Of a stretch of 41,319 nt of DNA, positions 25,341 to 32,896 are shown piece after piece. Position 1 is the first letter of the stretch; every line of letters starts with the position of its first letter. The translations under genes were made by a program, and so were the position numbers. The DNA is from JAZDLX01 sp964538455 (GTDB taxonomy: Bacteria; Electryoneota; Electryoneia; Electryoneales; Electryoneaceae). The notes under the pieces were generated by a model. It was not told the origin of the DNA, did no database searches, and was given only the letters and a program-made list of their open reading frames with translations. The DNA lies in assembly GCA_964538455.1 (NCBI GenBank), contig CAZIDZ010000027.1:1-41319 (forward strand), in the 5' to 3' direction.

Positions 25341-25370
25341 AAGATGGGCACACCCGCTCCGGGGGGTCAA
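25341..25370 (-). promoter_or_regulatory. Possible sigma-70 promoter of the TPR-Exb operon
   Basis: On the minus strand TTGACC (25370-25365) and CATCTT (25346-25341) with an 18-nt spacer, about 27 nt before the GTG start of the TPR gene. The -10 match is weak (3 of 6). The same 185-nt gap must also hold the divergent kdsA promoter, which I could not place. Confidence 0.3.
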
Positions 25371-25499
25371 GCGTTGCGGGCGTTCGAAGTTGTCCTGTTT
25401 CCCCTGGGCACCGGGCATTGTTGGTTGGGGATAGCGTTGCATGAGCCTATCTTACGGCCACGGCGGGTTGTTTTGGTCGCCGGAAGCGTGGAGCCGATG

Positions 25500-26336
25500 A
25501 TGCCCAAGCCCATCACCCTCGTCAAGAACGTCACTCTCGATCCCGACGGTCCCTTTGTGCTGATCTCGGGCCCCTGTGTTCTGGAAACCCGCGACCTCGC
25601 ATTGAAGATCGCCGAGACGGTGAAGGGCATCTGCAGCCGCTTCAGCATTCCGTATATCTTCAAGGCCTCTTTTGACAAGGCCAACCGCACCTCCGGGGAA
25701 TCCCACCGCGGGCCCGGGCTTGAGGAGGGCCTGCGGATGCTTGAGGATGTCCGCCGGGAGGTGGATGTCCCTGTGCTAACGGACGTTCACGAGAGCACAC
25801 AGGTGCCCGCTGTGGCAAGCGTCGTAGACATGCTGCAGGTCCCCGCTTTCCTCTGTCGGCAGACCGATTTACTCGTGGCTTGCGGGGCGTCCGGCAAACC
25901 CGTGAACGTGAAAAAGGGACAGTTTCTCGCCGCGGAAGACATGGCCTACGCCGTGGAAAAGGTGCGGTTGGGAGGCAATGTCACTGTCACGTTGACGGAG
26001 CGCGGTAGCACTTACGGATACCGGGACCTCGTCGTGGATTTGCGCTCCCTGGTAAAGATGCGGGAGTATGCCCCAGTGATTTTCGACGGGACCCACGCGG
26101 TGCAGTTCCCTGGCGGGGAGGGAGGCCGAACGGGCGGAAACCGGAAATGGGTGCCGATGCTCGTCCGCGGCGCGCTGGCAGTCGGGGTAGACGGAATCTT
26201 CCTGGAGGTCCACCCTGATCCCGAATCCAGCCCTTCGGACGGACCGAACATGATTACCCCGCAAATCCTCGAACACCACCTTCCCCTTTGGCTGAAACTC
26301 GACTCCGCCGTGCGCAACTCCGGAGTTCGTGAGTGA
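25500..26336 (+). CDS. kdsA: 3-deoxy-8-phosphooctulonate synthase (Kdo-8-P synthase)
   Basis: A 278-residue cytoplasmic enzyme joining phosphoenolpyruvate and arabinose-5-phosphate to Kdo-8-phosphate for the LPS inner core. Family signatures: SGPCVLETRDLALK, FKASFDKANRTS, GPGLEEGLRMLED, VPVLTDVHE, DMLQVPAFLCRQTDLL, VNVKKGQF, FDGTHAVQFPGG and FLEVHPDPESSPSDGPNM. The Cys after the TDVHE region that is often used to judge metal dependence needs an alignment; I do not call the class. ATG 25500 has GGAG 6 nt upstream; the overlapping ATG 25497 is the alternative, and the longer open frame to 24774 is antisense to the TPR gene. It overlaps the next gene by 4 nt. Confidence 0.96.
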   Translation: MPKPITLVKNVTLDPDGPFVLISGPCVLETRDLALKIAETVKGICSRFSIPYIFKASFDKANRTSGESHRGPGLEEGLRMLEDVRREVDVPVLTDVHESTQVPAVASVVDMLQVPAFLCRQTDLLVACGASGKPVNVKKGQFLAAEDMAYAVEKVRLGGNVTVTLTERGSTYGYRDLVVDLRSLVKMREYAPVIFDGTHAVQFPGGEGGRTGGNRKWVPMLVRGALAVGVDGIFLEVHPDPESSPSDGPNMITPQILEHHLPLWLKLDSAVRNSGVRE

Positions 26337-27310
26337 GTGAAACACTCCGTGGAACTGTGATCGTCACTGGCGCCCTGGGGGGATTGGGGTATCTCCTCAC
26401 CCGCTCCCTCTCCGCCGCCGGATTGTCCGTTATTGCTGTGGACAACCTCGATCCGGGATCCGAGCCGCTGGAGTTGAAACGCCACCGTCTCAAGTCCCTG
26501 GCTGATAAATTCGGACTTTCCGTTCACTTGGCCGATGTCCGCTCCCGGGAGTTTGCCTCGCTGTTGATGGGGGCTGATGCGCCGCACACAATGTTCCACG
26601 CTGCGGGGCATTCGGCGATGAAAATGGGATTTTCCGACAGCGCCCTGATGGGTGAAGCTCTCCAGGAAACGACGCGGACCCTTTGCTCGATGCTCTCCAC
26701 TACGTCGAACTCCCGGATTGCCCTCTTTCACCACGTGTCTTCCGGCCCGGAGGACATCCGCCTGGAGCATGAACCCTGGGCCGAGCTGCTCCGTGCGGAA
26801 TCCGAGCTCCACGGTGAACTTGCCGGAGTGGAAGGAGTCACATTCATCGAGCTGCCTGCGCTCGTGGGACCGGGTCAGTCATCCGCAGATCCACCGTTGC
26901 GCACCCTCGTGCAACTGATCAGCCGGGTTCCCGTGGTGCTTCCCGATCCCGACATTGCAGTGCTTGCAACAGACCCCTCGGCGCTGGTCGAGGAAATGGT
27001 AGAATCCTATCTCGCGGGCGAGCCCATCTCGGAACTATCCCTCCGTTCCTTTGCCGTGCCCCCGGTTCGTGATCTCGCCGACGCGTTCGCGGAAATTCTC
27101 GAACTTCCATCCTTGGGGGTGGCCTCCCGCTCTCTTCCTCCGTGGGGACCGGAGGCGCCAGATTCCGCTCCGAGGGCGGACGCACGCACACTGGCGGCAC
27201 GCCTCATCGAATCGCTGCCCACTCTCCCCCACCTGCCTCCGATCGACTGGCCTTTCGAGGGGAGGCGGCGACCGCGGAAGCAAAGCAAGCCGGATGAGCG
27301 CACCCGATGA
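26333..27310 (+). CDS. SDR/NAD-epimerase-like protein lacking the catalytic Tyr-Lys dyad
   Basis: 325 residues. Rossmann N-terminus with the extended-SDR nucleotide motif GxxGxxG (VTGALGGLGYLL, G13/G16/G19) and an acidic residue after strand 2 (AVDNLD). The HVSSG strand is where epimerases carry their Ser/Thr. Where YxxxK is expected (around 150-154, PWAELLRAESELH) the residues are Ala and Arg; the whole protein has only two Tyr, neither followed by Lys at +4. It therefore probably binds NAD(P) or a nucleotide sugar without classical catalysis. GTG 26333 overlaps the kdsA stop and the stop overlaps the HAD gene, so it is translationally coupled in a Kdo-linked operon. Role unknown. Confidence 0.82.
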   Translation: MSETLRGTVIVTGALGGLGYLLTRSLSAAGLSVIAVDNLDPGSEPLELKRHRLKSLADKFGLSVHLADVRSREFASLLMGADAPHTMFHAAGHSAMKMGFSDSALMGEALQETTRTLCSMLSTTSNSRIALFHHVSSGPEDIRLEHEPWAELLRAESELHGELAGVEGVTFIELPALVGPGQSSADPPLRTLVQLISRVPVVLPDPDIAVLATDPSALVEEMVESYLAGEPISELSLRSFAVPPVRDLADAFAEILELPSLGVASRSLPPWGPEAPDSAPRADARTLAARLIESLPTLPHLPPIDWPFEGRRRPRKQSKPDERTR

Positions 27311-28026
27311 CTCACCAGCCTCCGGGAAAAAAGCATCCCATTTCCTGGTTGTTTATGGATGTGGGAGGAGTTCTCCTCGACGACGCCCCTCTCCTCGACC
27401 AGTTGTACCGGTATGTCGCAAATGCCCTCGCCGAACGTGGGATGCCGGTGACGCTGGAGGCTGTGCTCACCGAGCGAGAGCGGCTGATCGGCTCCGGAGT
27501 CGCCGGAGTTTACAAGGCTGTGCTTCGCCGTTTTGCACCGGATGAGGAGACCTTCGACGCTGTACTCAGCGAATTCCGGGCCTGGCTGAAACCCCGGCAG
27601 AAGGATCTGAATCCCATGCTCCCGGGCGTTAAAGAAACTCTCCGGTTGCTCGCGAATCAGTACAAGCTGGCGCTCGCCGCAAACCAGGGGGCGCACATCC
27701 ACACGTTACTCGCCGAACTGGGTCTGCGCGGCCACTTCTCCGCCGCCGCTATCAGTGGAGAAATCGGCATCAGCAAACCGGACCCACGGTTCTTTCAGCG
27801 ATTGCTCAAAGACACGGGCGCCTCTCGCGAGGAAGCCGTCATGGTCGGGGACGGCCTCGCCAACGACTTACGGCCGGCGTATGAGATGGGTTTGCGCACC
27901 GTTCGCGTCATCGCTGGCGGAGACAACGTCCGCGATGACGACGCCTACTCGTTTGTCACAGGAACGGTATCCTCACTGCCCGACCTGCCAAATCTGCTCT
28001 CCTCCTGGACGGTAGGCGAAGGCTGA
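27307..28026 (+). CDS. HAD-IA family hydrolase
   Basis: 239 residues. HAD motif I is LFMDVGGVLLDD: the nucleophile D18 is present, but the second Asp of DxD is Gly20, as in the DxGGV subgroup. Helical cap at about 30-100, motif II around ALAANQG (Asn and no clear Ser/Thr), motif III Lys in GISKPDPRFFQ, motif IV Asp in VMVGDGLANDLRPA. Position after kdsA and the SDR suggests a sugar-phosphate substrate, but KdsC-type Kdo-8-P phosphatases lack such a cap, so this is not a plain KdsC (inference). ATG 27307 overlaps the SDR stop by 4 nt. Confidence 0.87.
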   Translation: MTHQPPGKKHPISWLFMDVGGVLLDDAPLLDQLYRYVANALAERGMPVTLEAVLTERERLIGSGVAGVYKAVLRRFAPDEETFDAVLSEFRAWLKPRQKDLNPMLPGVKETLRLLANQYKLALAANQGAHIHTLLAELGLRGHFSAAAISGEIGISKPDPRFFQRLLKDTGASREEAVMVGDGLANDLRPAYEMGLRTVRVIAGGDNVRDDDAYSFVTGTVSSLPDLPNLLSSWTVGEG

Positions 28027-28120
28027 GCTTATGCCGACGGAGCCTTGCCGCTCTTGTCCGCTTGTTCATTCCGATGAAAATCGTGTATTCGCAAACCTCG
28101 CTAGCTCAAGGGTGAGAGTT

Positions 28121-28132
28121 CAAATATATTTG
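28121..28132. promoter_or_regulatory. CAAATATATTTG palindrome upstream of the receiver gene
   Basis: A perfect 12-bp palindrome in an AT-rich patch 42 nt before the receiver ATG. It contains TATATTTG, which fits the TAnnTTTG -7 element of Bacteroidota promoters, but I see no good -33 partner. Could be a -10 element or an operator; both readings are tentative. Confidence 0.3.
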
Positions 28133-28173
28133 GGCATCGACGATATTCGATAACTGCCGGGAAAGAGCTGCAT

Positions 28174-28548
28174 ATGGCGGCAAAAAAAGCGCACATCCTG
28201 CTCGTGGACGATGAGCCTTCGATCCTGCAAACGGCGACGATCGTCCTGGAATCCCTGGGCTTCACGATTGAAACCGCCATGTCTGGGGAGGTGGCGCTGA
28301 ACCTGCTCGCCGAGAACGCGAATCGGTTTGATCTTGTGATGACGGATTTTTCCATGCCCGACATAGATGGCCGCGAGATGGTCCACCGTGCCCGCAAACT
28401 GGGACCGATGCCTCCTTTCGTCGTAGTCAGCGGGTATGTGCTGGACGAGGAGCATCTCGGGGATGATTTCATCGCCTACATCCTGAAGCCCTTTCGGATC
28501 AAGGACCTTTCGCTACGGCTGAACGAATTGCTTGAGTCGCTCTCCTGA
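28174..28548 (+). CDS. Single-domain response regulator (CheY-like receiver)
   Basis: 124 residues, receiver domain only. Acidic pair DD in ILLVDDEPSILQ, phospho-acceptor Asp in VMTDFSMPDIDG, Ser switch in VVVSGY and conserved Lys in YILKPFRIKDL. No output domain, so it acts by protein contact, like CheY or Spo0F. No histidine kinase is adjacent. The nearest signalling gene is the HD-GYP protein on the other strand; a link is possible but not shown. Start is ATG 28174 with a weak ribosome binding site. Confidence 0.92.
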   Translation: MAAKKAHILLVDDEPSILQTATIVLESLGFTIETAMSGEVALNLLAENANRFDLVMTDFSMPDIDGREMVHRARKLGPMPPFVVVSGYVLDEEHLGDDFIAYILKPFRIKDLSLRLNELLESLS

Positions 28549-28693
28549 CCTCTCTGCATCCTTCCTTGACAAAAACGAAAACCGCTCTTGCACCCTCTCG
28601 ACGGAGGGAATAGGTTAGGGTTGTGCCGGAGGGACCGGCCGGGACGACGGTGACGTCCTTTTCCGTGAACGAAACGGAGAGGAGGTGGTGCCC

Positions 28694-28735
28694 GTGGACA
28701 GTCCAAGTACGAGCATTGTGAGGTCGCACGCCTGA
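28694..28735 (+). CDS. Possible 13-codon leader-type small ORF
   Basis: GTG 28694 is preceded by a near-perfect Shine-Dalgarno AGGAGGT (28680-28686) at 7-nt spacing and opens 13 codons (VDSPSTSIVRSHA), stopping at TGA 28733. It lies in a 258-nt gap with several short stems: CCCTC/GAGGG at 28593-28608, GACG/CGTC and TCCGT/ACGGA between 28651 and 28680. A terminator-like hairpin follows at 28748. It may be a short translated RNA, a leader, or chance. I do not recognise the peptide. Confidence 0.25.
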   Translation: MDSPSTSIVRSHA

Positions 28736-28747
28736 GCGCGCATGCAA

Positions 28748-28777
28748 AAGGCCATCCCGATCCGTCGGGATGGCCTT
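28748..28777 (-). terminator. Terminator of the ankyrin-repeat gene
   Basis: Perfect 13-bp stem AAGGCCATCCCGA (28748-28760) / 28765-28777 with a TCCG loop. On the minus strand it is followed by TTTTGC, 29 nt after the ankyrin stop. On the plus strand the T-run is broken (TTCCTC) but the stem could also end a short plus transcript from the gap. Confidence 0.75.
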
Positions 28778-28806
28778 CCTCATAGTCCGGAATCACACAC
28801 CACGAA

Positions 28807-30567
28807 CTATTTCAGTTCCGCTCCGTTTCTCCCGCCAAAGACACTGATAATCTGATCGACCGACCCCTTTGCAACGTCCAGCGGGGTGTTCCCATCCTTG
28901 TCCTTGGCGTTCACATCCGCGCCATGTTCGAGCAGTACCCTGACCGCCCCTTCGTTGCCACGGCTGGCGGCGAGATGCAGCGGGGTACCGTATTTGTCCG
29001 TCGGTTCGTTCACTCCCACACCGGCCCGAATCAGCGCGTTGACAATCCGCTGGTCCTTGGAGTTGTTGATCGCGTACTCGAGGAACCCGGCGCCATCCTT
29101 GTCCTTGCGAAAGACATTCGCGTCCGGAGCGCGGAGCACCGCGGCGAGATAGGGATACCCCTGTTCGATCGCCATTGCAATCGGATCTTCTCCGAATTCG
29201 CCTTCGGTGATCGTCAGCGCACCGTGATCGATCAGCAGGTTAAGCATCCGGATGTCTTTCTTGTCAATCGCAAGCTGCACCGGGGTAAGCTTCCACGTGG
29301 GCGAAATGAATCTGGCATTGGCCCCCCTGTCGAGCAGCAGACTCGCCATCACCACATTGTCGTTGTCCACCGCGATATAGAGCGGAGTCCGGCCCTTGGT
29401 ATCCGGGTCGGAGATATCTGCTCCAGCTTCGATCAACATCCGCATCATGTCAATGCGCCGCATGTCGATCGCCTTTTCAAGGGGAAGTACCCCGTCGGCG
29501 GGAACCATCACCTTCGCGCCTCGATCTATAATCAGACGCACCATCTCCAATTGCTGGTTATCAATGGCCACCATCAGCGGAGGCATCCCCTTGCTGTTCG
29601 GCCGGTCTACGTCGGCTCCTTGATCGATCAGTTTTCCGGCGAGCACGAGGTCACCACGCTCCAGCGCCAGGTCCATGGGCTGAACCATGTTTGTCGAATC
29701 CTGAACCGGGCATCCGGCGCTCAGCAGCGCGTCCACCATCGGTGTCAAACCTGTGCGGATGGCAACCATCAGGGGCGTGTTGTCGTACTTGTTCCGGATG
29801 TCGGCAAGTCCCCGGTACCGCAGCAGCGTCGGGAACAGGTCTGGGTAGCCGTACAGCACCGCGAGATGGAGTGCTGTCGCTTCGCGTCCGTTATCGATTT
29901 CGGAATCCTTGGTTCTCGCGGCAATCAGTGCATTTTTTGCAAGCAGGGCTTTGAGGATCGGCAGGTTGCCCACCATCGCAGCGTCATGGCATGGTGTGAC
30001 GCCGTTTCTATCCGCCGCGTTGACGTTCGCCCCCTTCTCGATCAGGTGATTGACCATCTCCAGGTTCCCGGATCGGACCGCAAGATGCAGAGGAGTGACT
30101 CCCGCCTTGTTCGCCGCGTTGATATTGACGCCGCGTCCGATGAACTCGTCCACCATGTTCACCGATTTGGCGGATACGGCAAAATGAAGAGCAGTGTTGT
30201 CTGCGTTGGTAACCGCCTGCGGATTGGCCCCGTTGGTCATCAGCACTTTGGCGATATCCATGTCGCGAAGCTTGACAGCCTGCAGCAGCGGGGTCAGCCC
30301 CAGTCCATCCCCGACGTTCGGGTCAGCCCCCCTCGAGAGCAGATACTCAAGGATATCGCGGCGATCATAGATCACGGCAAGGTGCAGCGGCATCCAGTCG
30401 TCGAGGGCCTTTTTGTTCAGCAATTTTCCTTTCTCGTCTGCCTCGATGATCTGCTGTACCGTTCCGAGATCCCCGGCGATAATCGCGGATCCCAGGTCTT
30501 GAGCCAGAGATGTTCCCGCGAGCATCATCAACATCGCAGCCAGAACTAAAGCCTGCGCAGATTTCAT
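28807..30567 (-). CDS. Secreted ankyrin-repeat protein
   Basis: 586 residues. Signal peptide at about 1-24 (ALVLAAMLMMLAGTSLAQ), then about 16 ankyrin repeats filling the rest. The clearest are GVTPLHLAVRSGNLEMVNHL, GTPLHLAASRGNEGAVRVLL and GRTPLYIAVDNDNVVMASLL. It is a periplasmic or surface protein-protein interaction platform; no catalytic domain is visible. ATG 30567 has AGGAGGA 8 nt upstream and begins the signal peptide; the frame extends to 30609 without support. It appears monocistronic with its own terminator. Confidence 0.9.
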   Translation of the reverse strand: MKSAQALVLAAMLMMLAGTSLAQDLGSAIIAGDLGTVQQIIEADEKGKLLNKKALDDWMPLHLAVIYDRRDILEYLLSRGADPNVGDGLGLTPLLQAVKLRDMDIAKVLMTNGANPQAVTNADNTALHFAVSAKSVNMVDEFIGRGVNINAANKAGVTPLHLAVRSGNLEMVNHLIEKGANVNAADRNGVTPCHDAAMVGNLPILKALLAKNALIAARTKDSEIDNGREATALHLAVLYGYPDLFPTLLRYRGLADIRNKYDNTPLMVAIRTGLTPMVDALLSAGCPVQDSTNMVQPMDLALERGDLVLAGKLIDQGADVDRPNSKGMPPLMVAIDNQQLEMVRLIIDRGAKVMVPADGVLPLEKAIDMRRIDMMRMLIEAGADISDPDTKGRTPLYIAVDNDNVVMASLLLDRGANARFISPTWKLTPVQLAIDKKDIRMLNLLIDHGALTITEGEFGEDPIAMAIEQGYPYLAAVLRAPDANVFRKDKDGAGFLEYAINNSKDQRIVNALIRAGVGVNEPTDKYGTPLHLAASRGNEGAVRVLLEHGADVNAKDKDGNTPLDVAKGSVDQIISVFGGRNGAELK

Positions 30568-30680
30568 TCGGAGATTCCTCCTCTTAGCCAAAAATCTATA
30601 TCCCCCCACTGCGTACCGGGGATAAGCCTTTCGAGCGACAGGAGTGTCACCACCGACTCCGGCTACGTCCTGTTCGCTTC

Positions 30681-30715
30681 CGGAGAAGGATCGCTGTCAG
30701 CCAGCCCCTTCTCCG
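30681..30715 (-). terminator. Possible weak terminator after the HD-GYP gene
   Basis: Perfect 9-bp stem CGGAGAAGG (30681-30689) / CCTTCTCCG (30707-30715) with a 17-nt loop, 21 nt beyond the HD-GYP stop. There is no T-run, so it may be a processing or stabilising stem. A second 6-bp palindrome (30723-30740) spans the stop codon itself. Confidence 0.35.
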
Positions 30716-30735
30716 CCTTATGCCTGATCCGGGAA

Positions 30736-32436
30736 TCAGGTCTTGTTCTGTTCTTCCCGGGTGATGTCGATTTGCGTTGGGTCGAGATGGTTCTTGGCGT
30801 ACTCGAAAATAATCCCGCTGTTGATGAAAATATCCACGACATCTCCATCGAGGTGACGATCTTTCACCATGAACCCAAGAATCTTGATAGCCTGCGAAAG
30901 CGGCATCGGCGACTTGTACGGGCGGTCCTTCGCGGAGAGCGCTTCGAACACGTCGGCCACCGCCATGATCCGTGCCTGCAGCGTGATCTCATCGTCCTTC
31001 AGGCCGTTCGGATACCCCGTGCCGTCAAGTTTCTCGTGGTGGGCGCCCGCGATCTCCGGAACATGCTTCAATTTTCGCGGCCACGGTAGTTCCTCGAGGA
31101 TCTTGATGCTCATCACGACGTGGTTGTTCATGATCTCCCGCTCTTCGTTGGTAAGCGTGCCCTTGCGAATCGAGAGATTGTACACCTCGTCGTCCGAGAG
31201 GAAAGGTTCGGCGGAATTGGTGCTGTGCCAGGTGCGCCCGGCGATTGCATTCAGCCGCTCGATTTTTTCGTCGGCCATGAACTCGCCGCCCTTGTTCGTC
31301 TGCTCGAGGAAGGCCAGGTCAACGTCAAGCGCCTCAATATCGCTGTCCGCCGCGGAGCGGGCCTCGTCGATCAAGCGCGGATCGATGTTGTCGCCCAGTT
31401 TTTCGAGCAGACGTTCGTACGCCCGCAGCGTGCGCTCAAGTCGAATCCCTTTCCAGCGCGTGCGTACCAAGTCTATGCGGTCGAACACGGTTTCAAGCTT
31501 GTTCGACTTGTCAACGACGAATTCCGGCGTCGTGATCTTTCCCGTATCGTGCAACCAGGCCGCGATCCTCAATTCTTCCAGCTCGTCCGGGGTGAACGAT
31601 TTACCCGCGAGCGGCCCCTCCTTCCAGTCGTTCATCTTTTCTGCGATTGCCATGGTCAGTTCGGTAACCCGCGCGATGTGGCCGCCGGTGTACTTCGATT
31701 TCTCGTCAATCGCGGTCGCAATCGCCTGAATAAAGCTCTCAAACAGGTTTCGCAGATCGTTGATCAACCGCTGCTGGGTCAGGACAACAGCCGCCTGACT
31801 CGCCAGCGCGTGAATCATCCCCTCCTGTTCGGGAGCGAACGGTATTGTTTCCCCGTCCGGGTCCTTCGCGTTGATCAGCTGCAAGACGCCGATGATCTCG
31901 CCCTCATGGTCTCGCATCGGCACGACTAGCATCGATTTGCTGAGGTACTTCAGCCCTGCGTCAAATTTCTTCGTCCCCTCAAAATTGAACCCCTCCGCCT
32001 CGTAGACGTCGGGGATGTTCACCAGTTCGCCGGTCAGGGCAACATGCGCGGAGACGTTCGCATGGTTCGGCTCATCGTTCTCATTGTAGAGCTTGACATT
32101 GGGCAGCGTGATTTCATTGCCCGACGTGCCGCCCTGGAAACTGTTCAGCGTATCGTTGTGGAGCACATGGAAGGCGAGTTCGCGCTGGTCATCGGTGACG
32201 AGATACAGGGTCCCGCCGTCCGCATGCGTAAATCGCCGGGCCTGGGAAAGGATCATCTCGAGGACGCGCTTATTGTCCCGTTCGGCAGATAAAGCTGTCC
32301 CAATGGCGACGAGATCACTGATGTGAGTCGCCTGCTCCTCGGTAAACACCTTCAACTCGCCGACAAGGTCGGCGATCAGGCGATTGATCCGGGGATTTTC
32401 GCTGTACAGGCTTTCATCCTCTGGCGTAGCGCCCAT
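30736..32436 (-). CDS. GAF/HD-GYP domain phosphodiesterase
   Basis: 566 residues, soluble. GAF sensory domain at about 60-215 (ADGGTLYLVTDD, MLVVPMRDHEGEIIGVLQLI), then an HD-GYP domain with HD in AAWLHDTGKITTPEF and HHEKLDGTGYPNGL. The GYP triad indicates hydrolysis of cyclic di-GMP or a related dinucleotide. A helical insert of roughly 120 residues (LETVFDRIDLVRTR onward) separates HD from the HHE segment, longer than in minimal HD-GYP proteins. ATG 32436 is preferred over GTG 32469, since the -10 element at 32490 would give that GTG a leader of only about 13 nt without a ribosome binding site, whereas AAGG precedes the ATG. Possible partner: the receiver at 28174. Confidence 0.9.
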   Translation of the reverse strand: MGATPEDESLYSENPRINRLIADLVGELKVFTEEQATHISDLVAIGTALSAERDNKRVLEMILSQARRFTHADGGTLYLVTDDQRELAFHVLHNDTLNSFQGGTSGNEITLPNVKLYNENDEPNHANVSAHVALTGELVNIPDVYEAEGFNFEGTKKFDAGLKYLSKSMLVVPMRDHEGEIIGVLQLINAKDPDGETIPFAPEQEGMIHALASQAAVVLTQQRLINDLRNLFESFIQAIATAIDEKSKYTGGHIARVTELTMAIAEKMNDWKEGPLAGKSFTPDELEELRIAAWLHDTGKITTPEFVVDKSNKLETVFDRIDLVRTRWKGIRLERTLRAYERLLEKLGDNIDPRLIDEARSAADSDIEALDVDLAFLEQTNKGGEFMADEKIERLNAIAGRTWHSTNSAEPFLSDDEVYNLSIRKGTLTNEEREIMNNHVVMSIKILEELPWPRKLKHVPEIAGAHHEKLDGTGYPNGLKDDEITLQARIMAVADVFEALSAKDRPYKSPMPLSQAIKILGFMVKDRHLDGDVVDIFINSGIIFEYAKNHLDPTQIDITREEQNKT

Positions 32437-32489
32437 AAGGTACCTTGCAAAGGGATTTCGAGAGTACACGCAACTTCGCGCAAATCTGA

Positions 32490-32519
32490 AATATAGCGCG
32501 AATTGTTAGGCTCGACCAA
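32490..32519 (-). promoter_or_regulatory. Promoter-like elements of the HD-GYP gene
   Basis: On the minus strand a TATATT -10 element (32495-32490) lies 18 nt downstream of TTGGTC (32519-32514). Predicted start near 32482, giving a leader of about 46 nt to ATG 32436. TATATT also occurs upstream of the genes at 37813 and 40791 on this strand. Confidence 0.45.
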
Positions 32520-32896
32520 CGCCATCCCGTCCCAGGGAAAGCGGGAGTCCCCGCCGAGAGTCCTTATCGATGACGAAGGTACGCGATTCGCACTACTCTC
32601 TTCCAACCACTCTTTGCGTGTTCTCGATTTTTTAGGGTCACATCCAAAACCTGAGAAAACGATTGTCTTACACGCCGAAAATCGTCAAGATTGTCGGCCT
32701 GTGACCCGGCACCTGCGCGCCCGCCGGTAAACGGGCGTTCTCCTGTGCTGTTCCGGGTGCCGTCTGCATTCCGCCAAACCCTGGACGGTTCGCGCTGGTT
32801 CCCCTTTTCCGGTTTCTCGCATGCTGCCCCCTGACCAGCCTCAGCTTTGAACAAGGCCGTTTGCATACCCTTCTGGCCCGCTGTAGCTTTGGCCCC
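32520..32896. other. Divergent intergenic region with a long-range inverted repeat
   Basis: About 375 nt without a supported gene, between HD-GYP (minus) and the DHH-like gene (plus). It holds an inverted repeat GGGTCACA (32635-32642) / TGTGACCC (32700-32707) separated by 57 nt and a CGCCCG/CGGGCG hairpin at about 32719-32736. The half-sites could be operator arms for a dimeric regulator. A weak plus-strand promoter (TTGTCT, 17 nt, CAAGAT) lies within the repeat. Confidence 0.35.

Noticed and set aside
24774..25499. N-terminal extension of kdsA by about 240 codons
   Set aside because: This part is antisense to the TPR gene and absent from the KdsA family; the family begins at the ATG near 25500 behind GGAG.
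28924..30549. A 541-codon plus-strand frame opposite the ankyrin gene
   Set aside because: Its repetitive His/Arg/Val pattern mirrors the ankyrin repeats in antisense.
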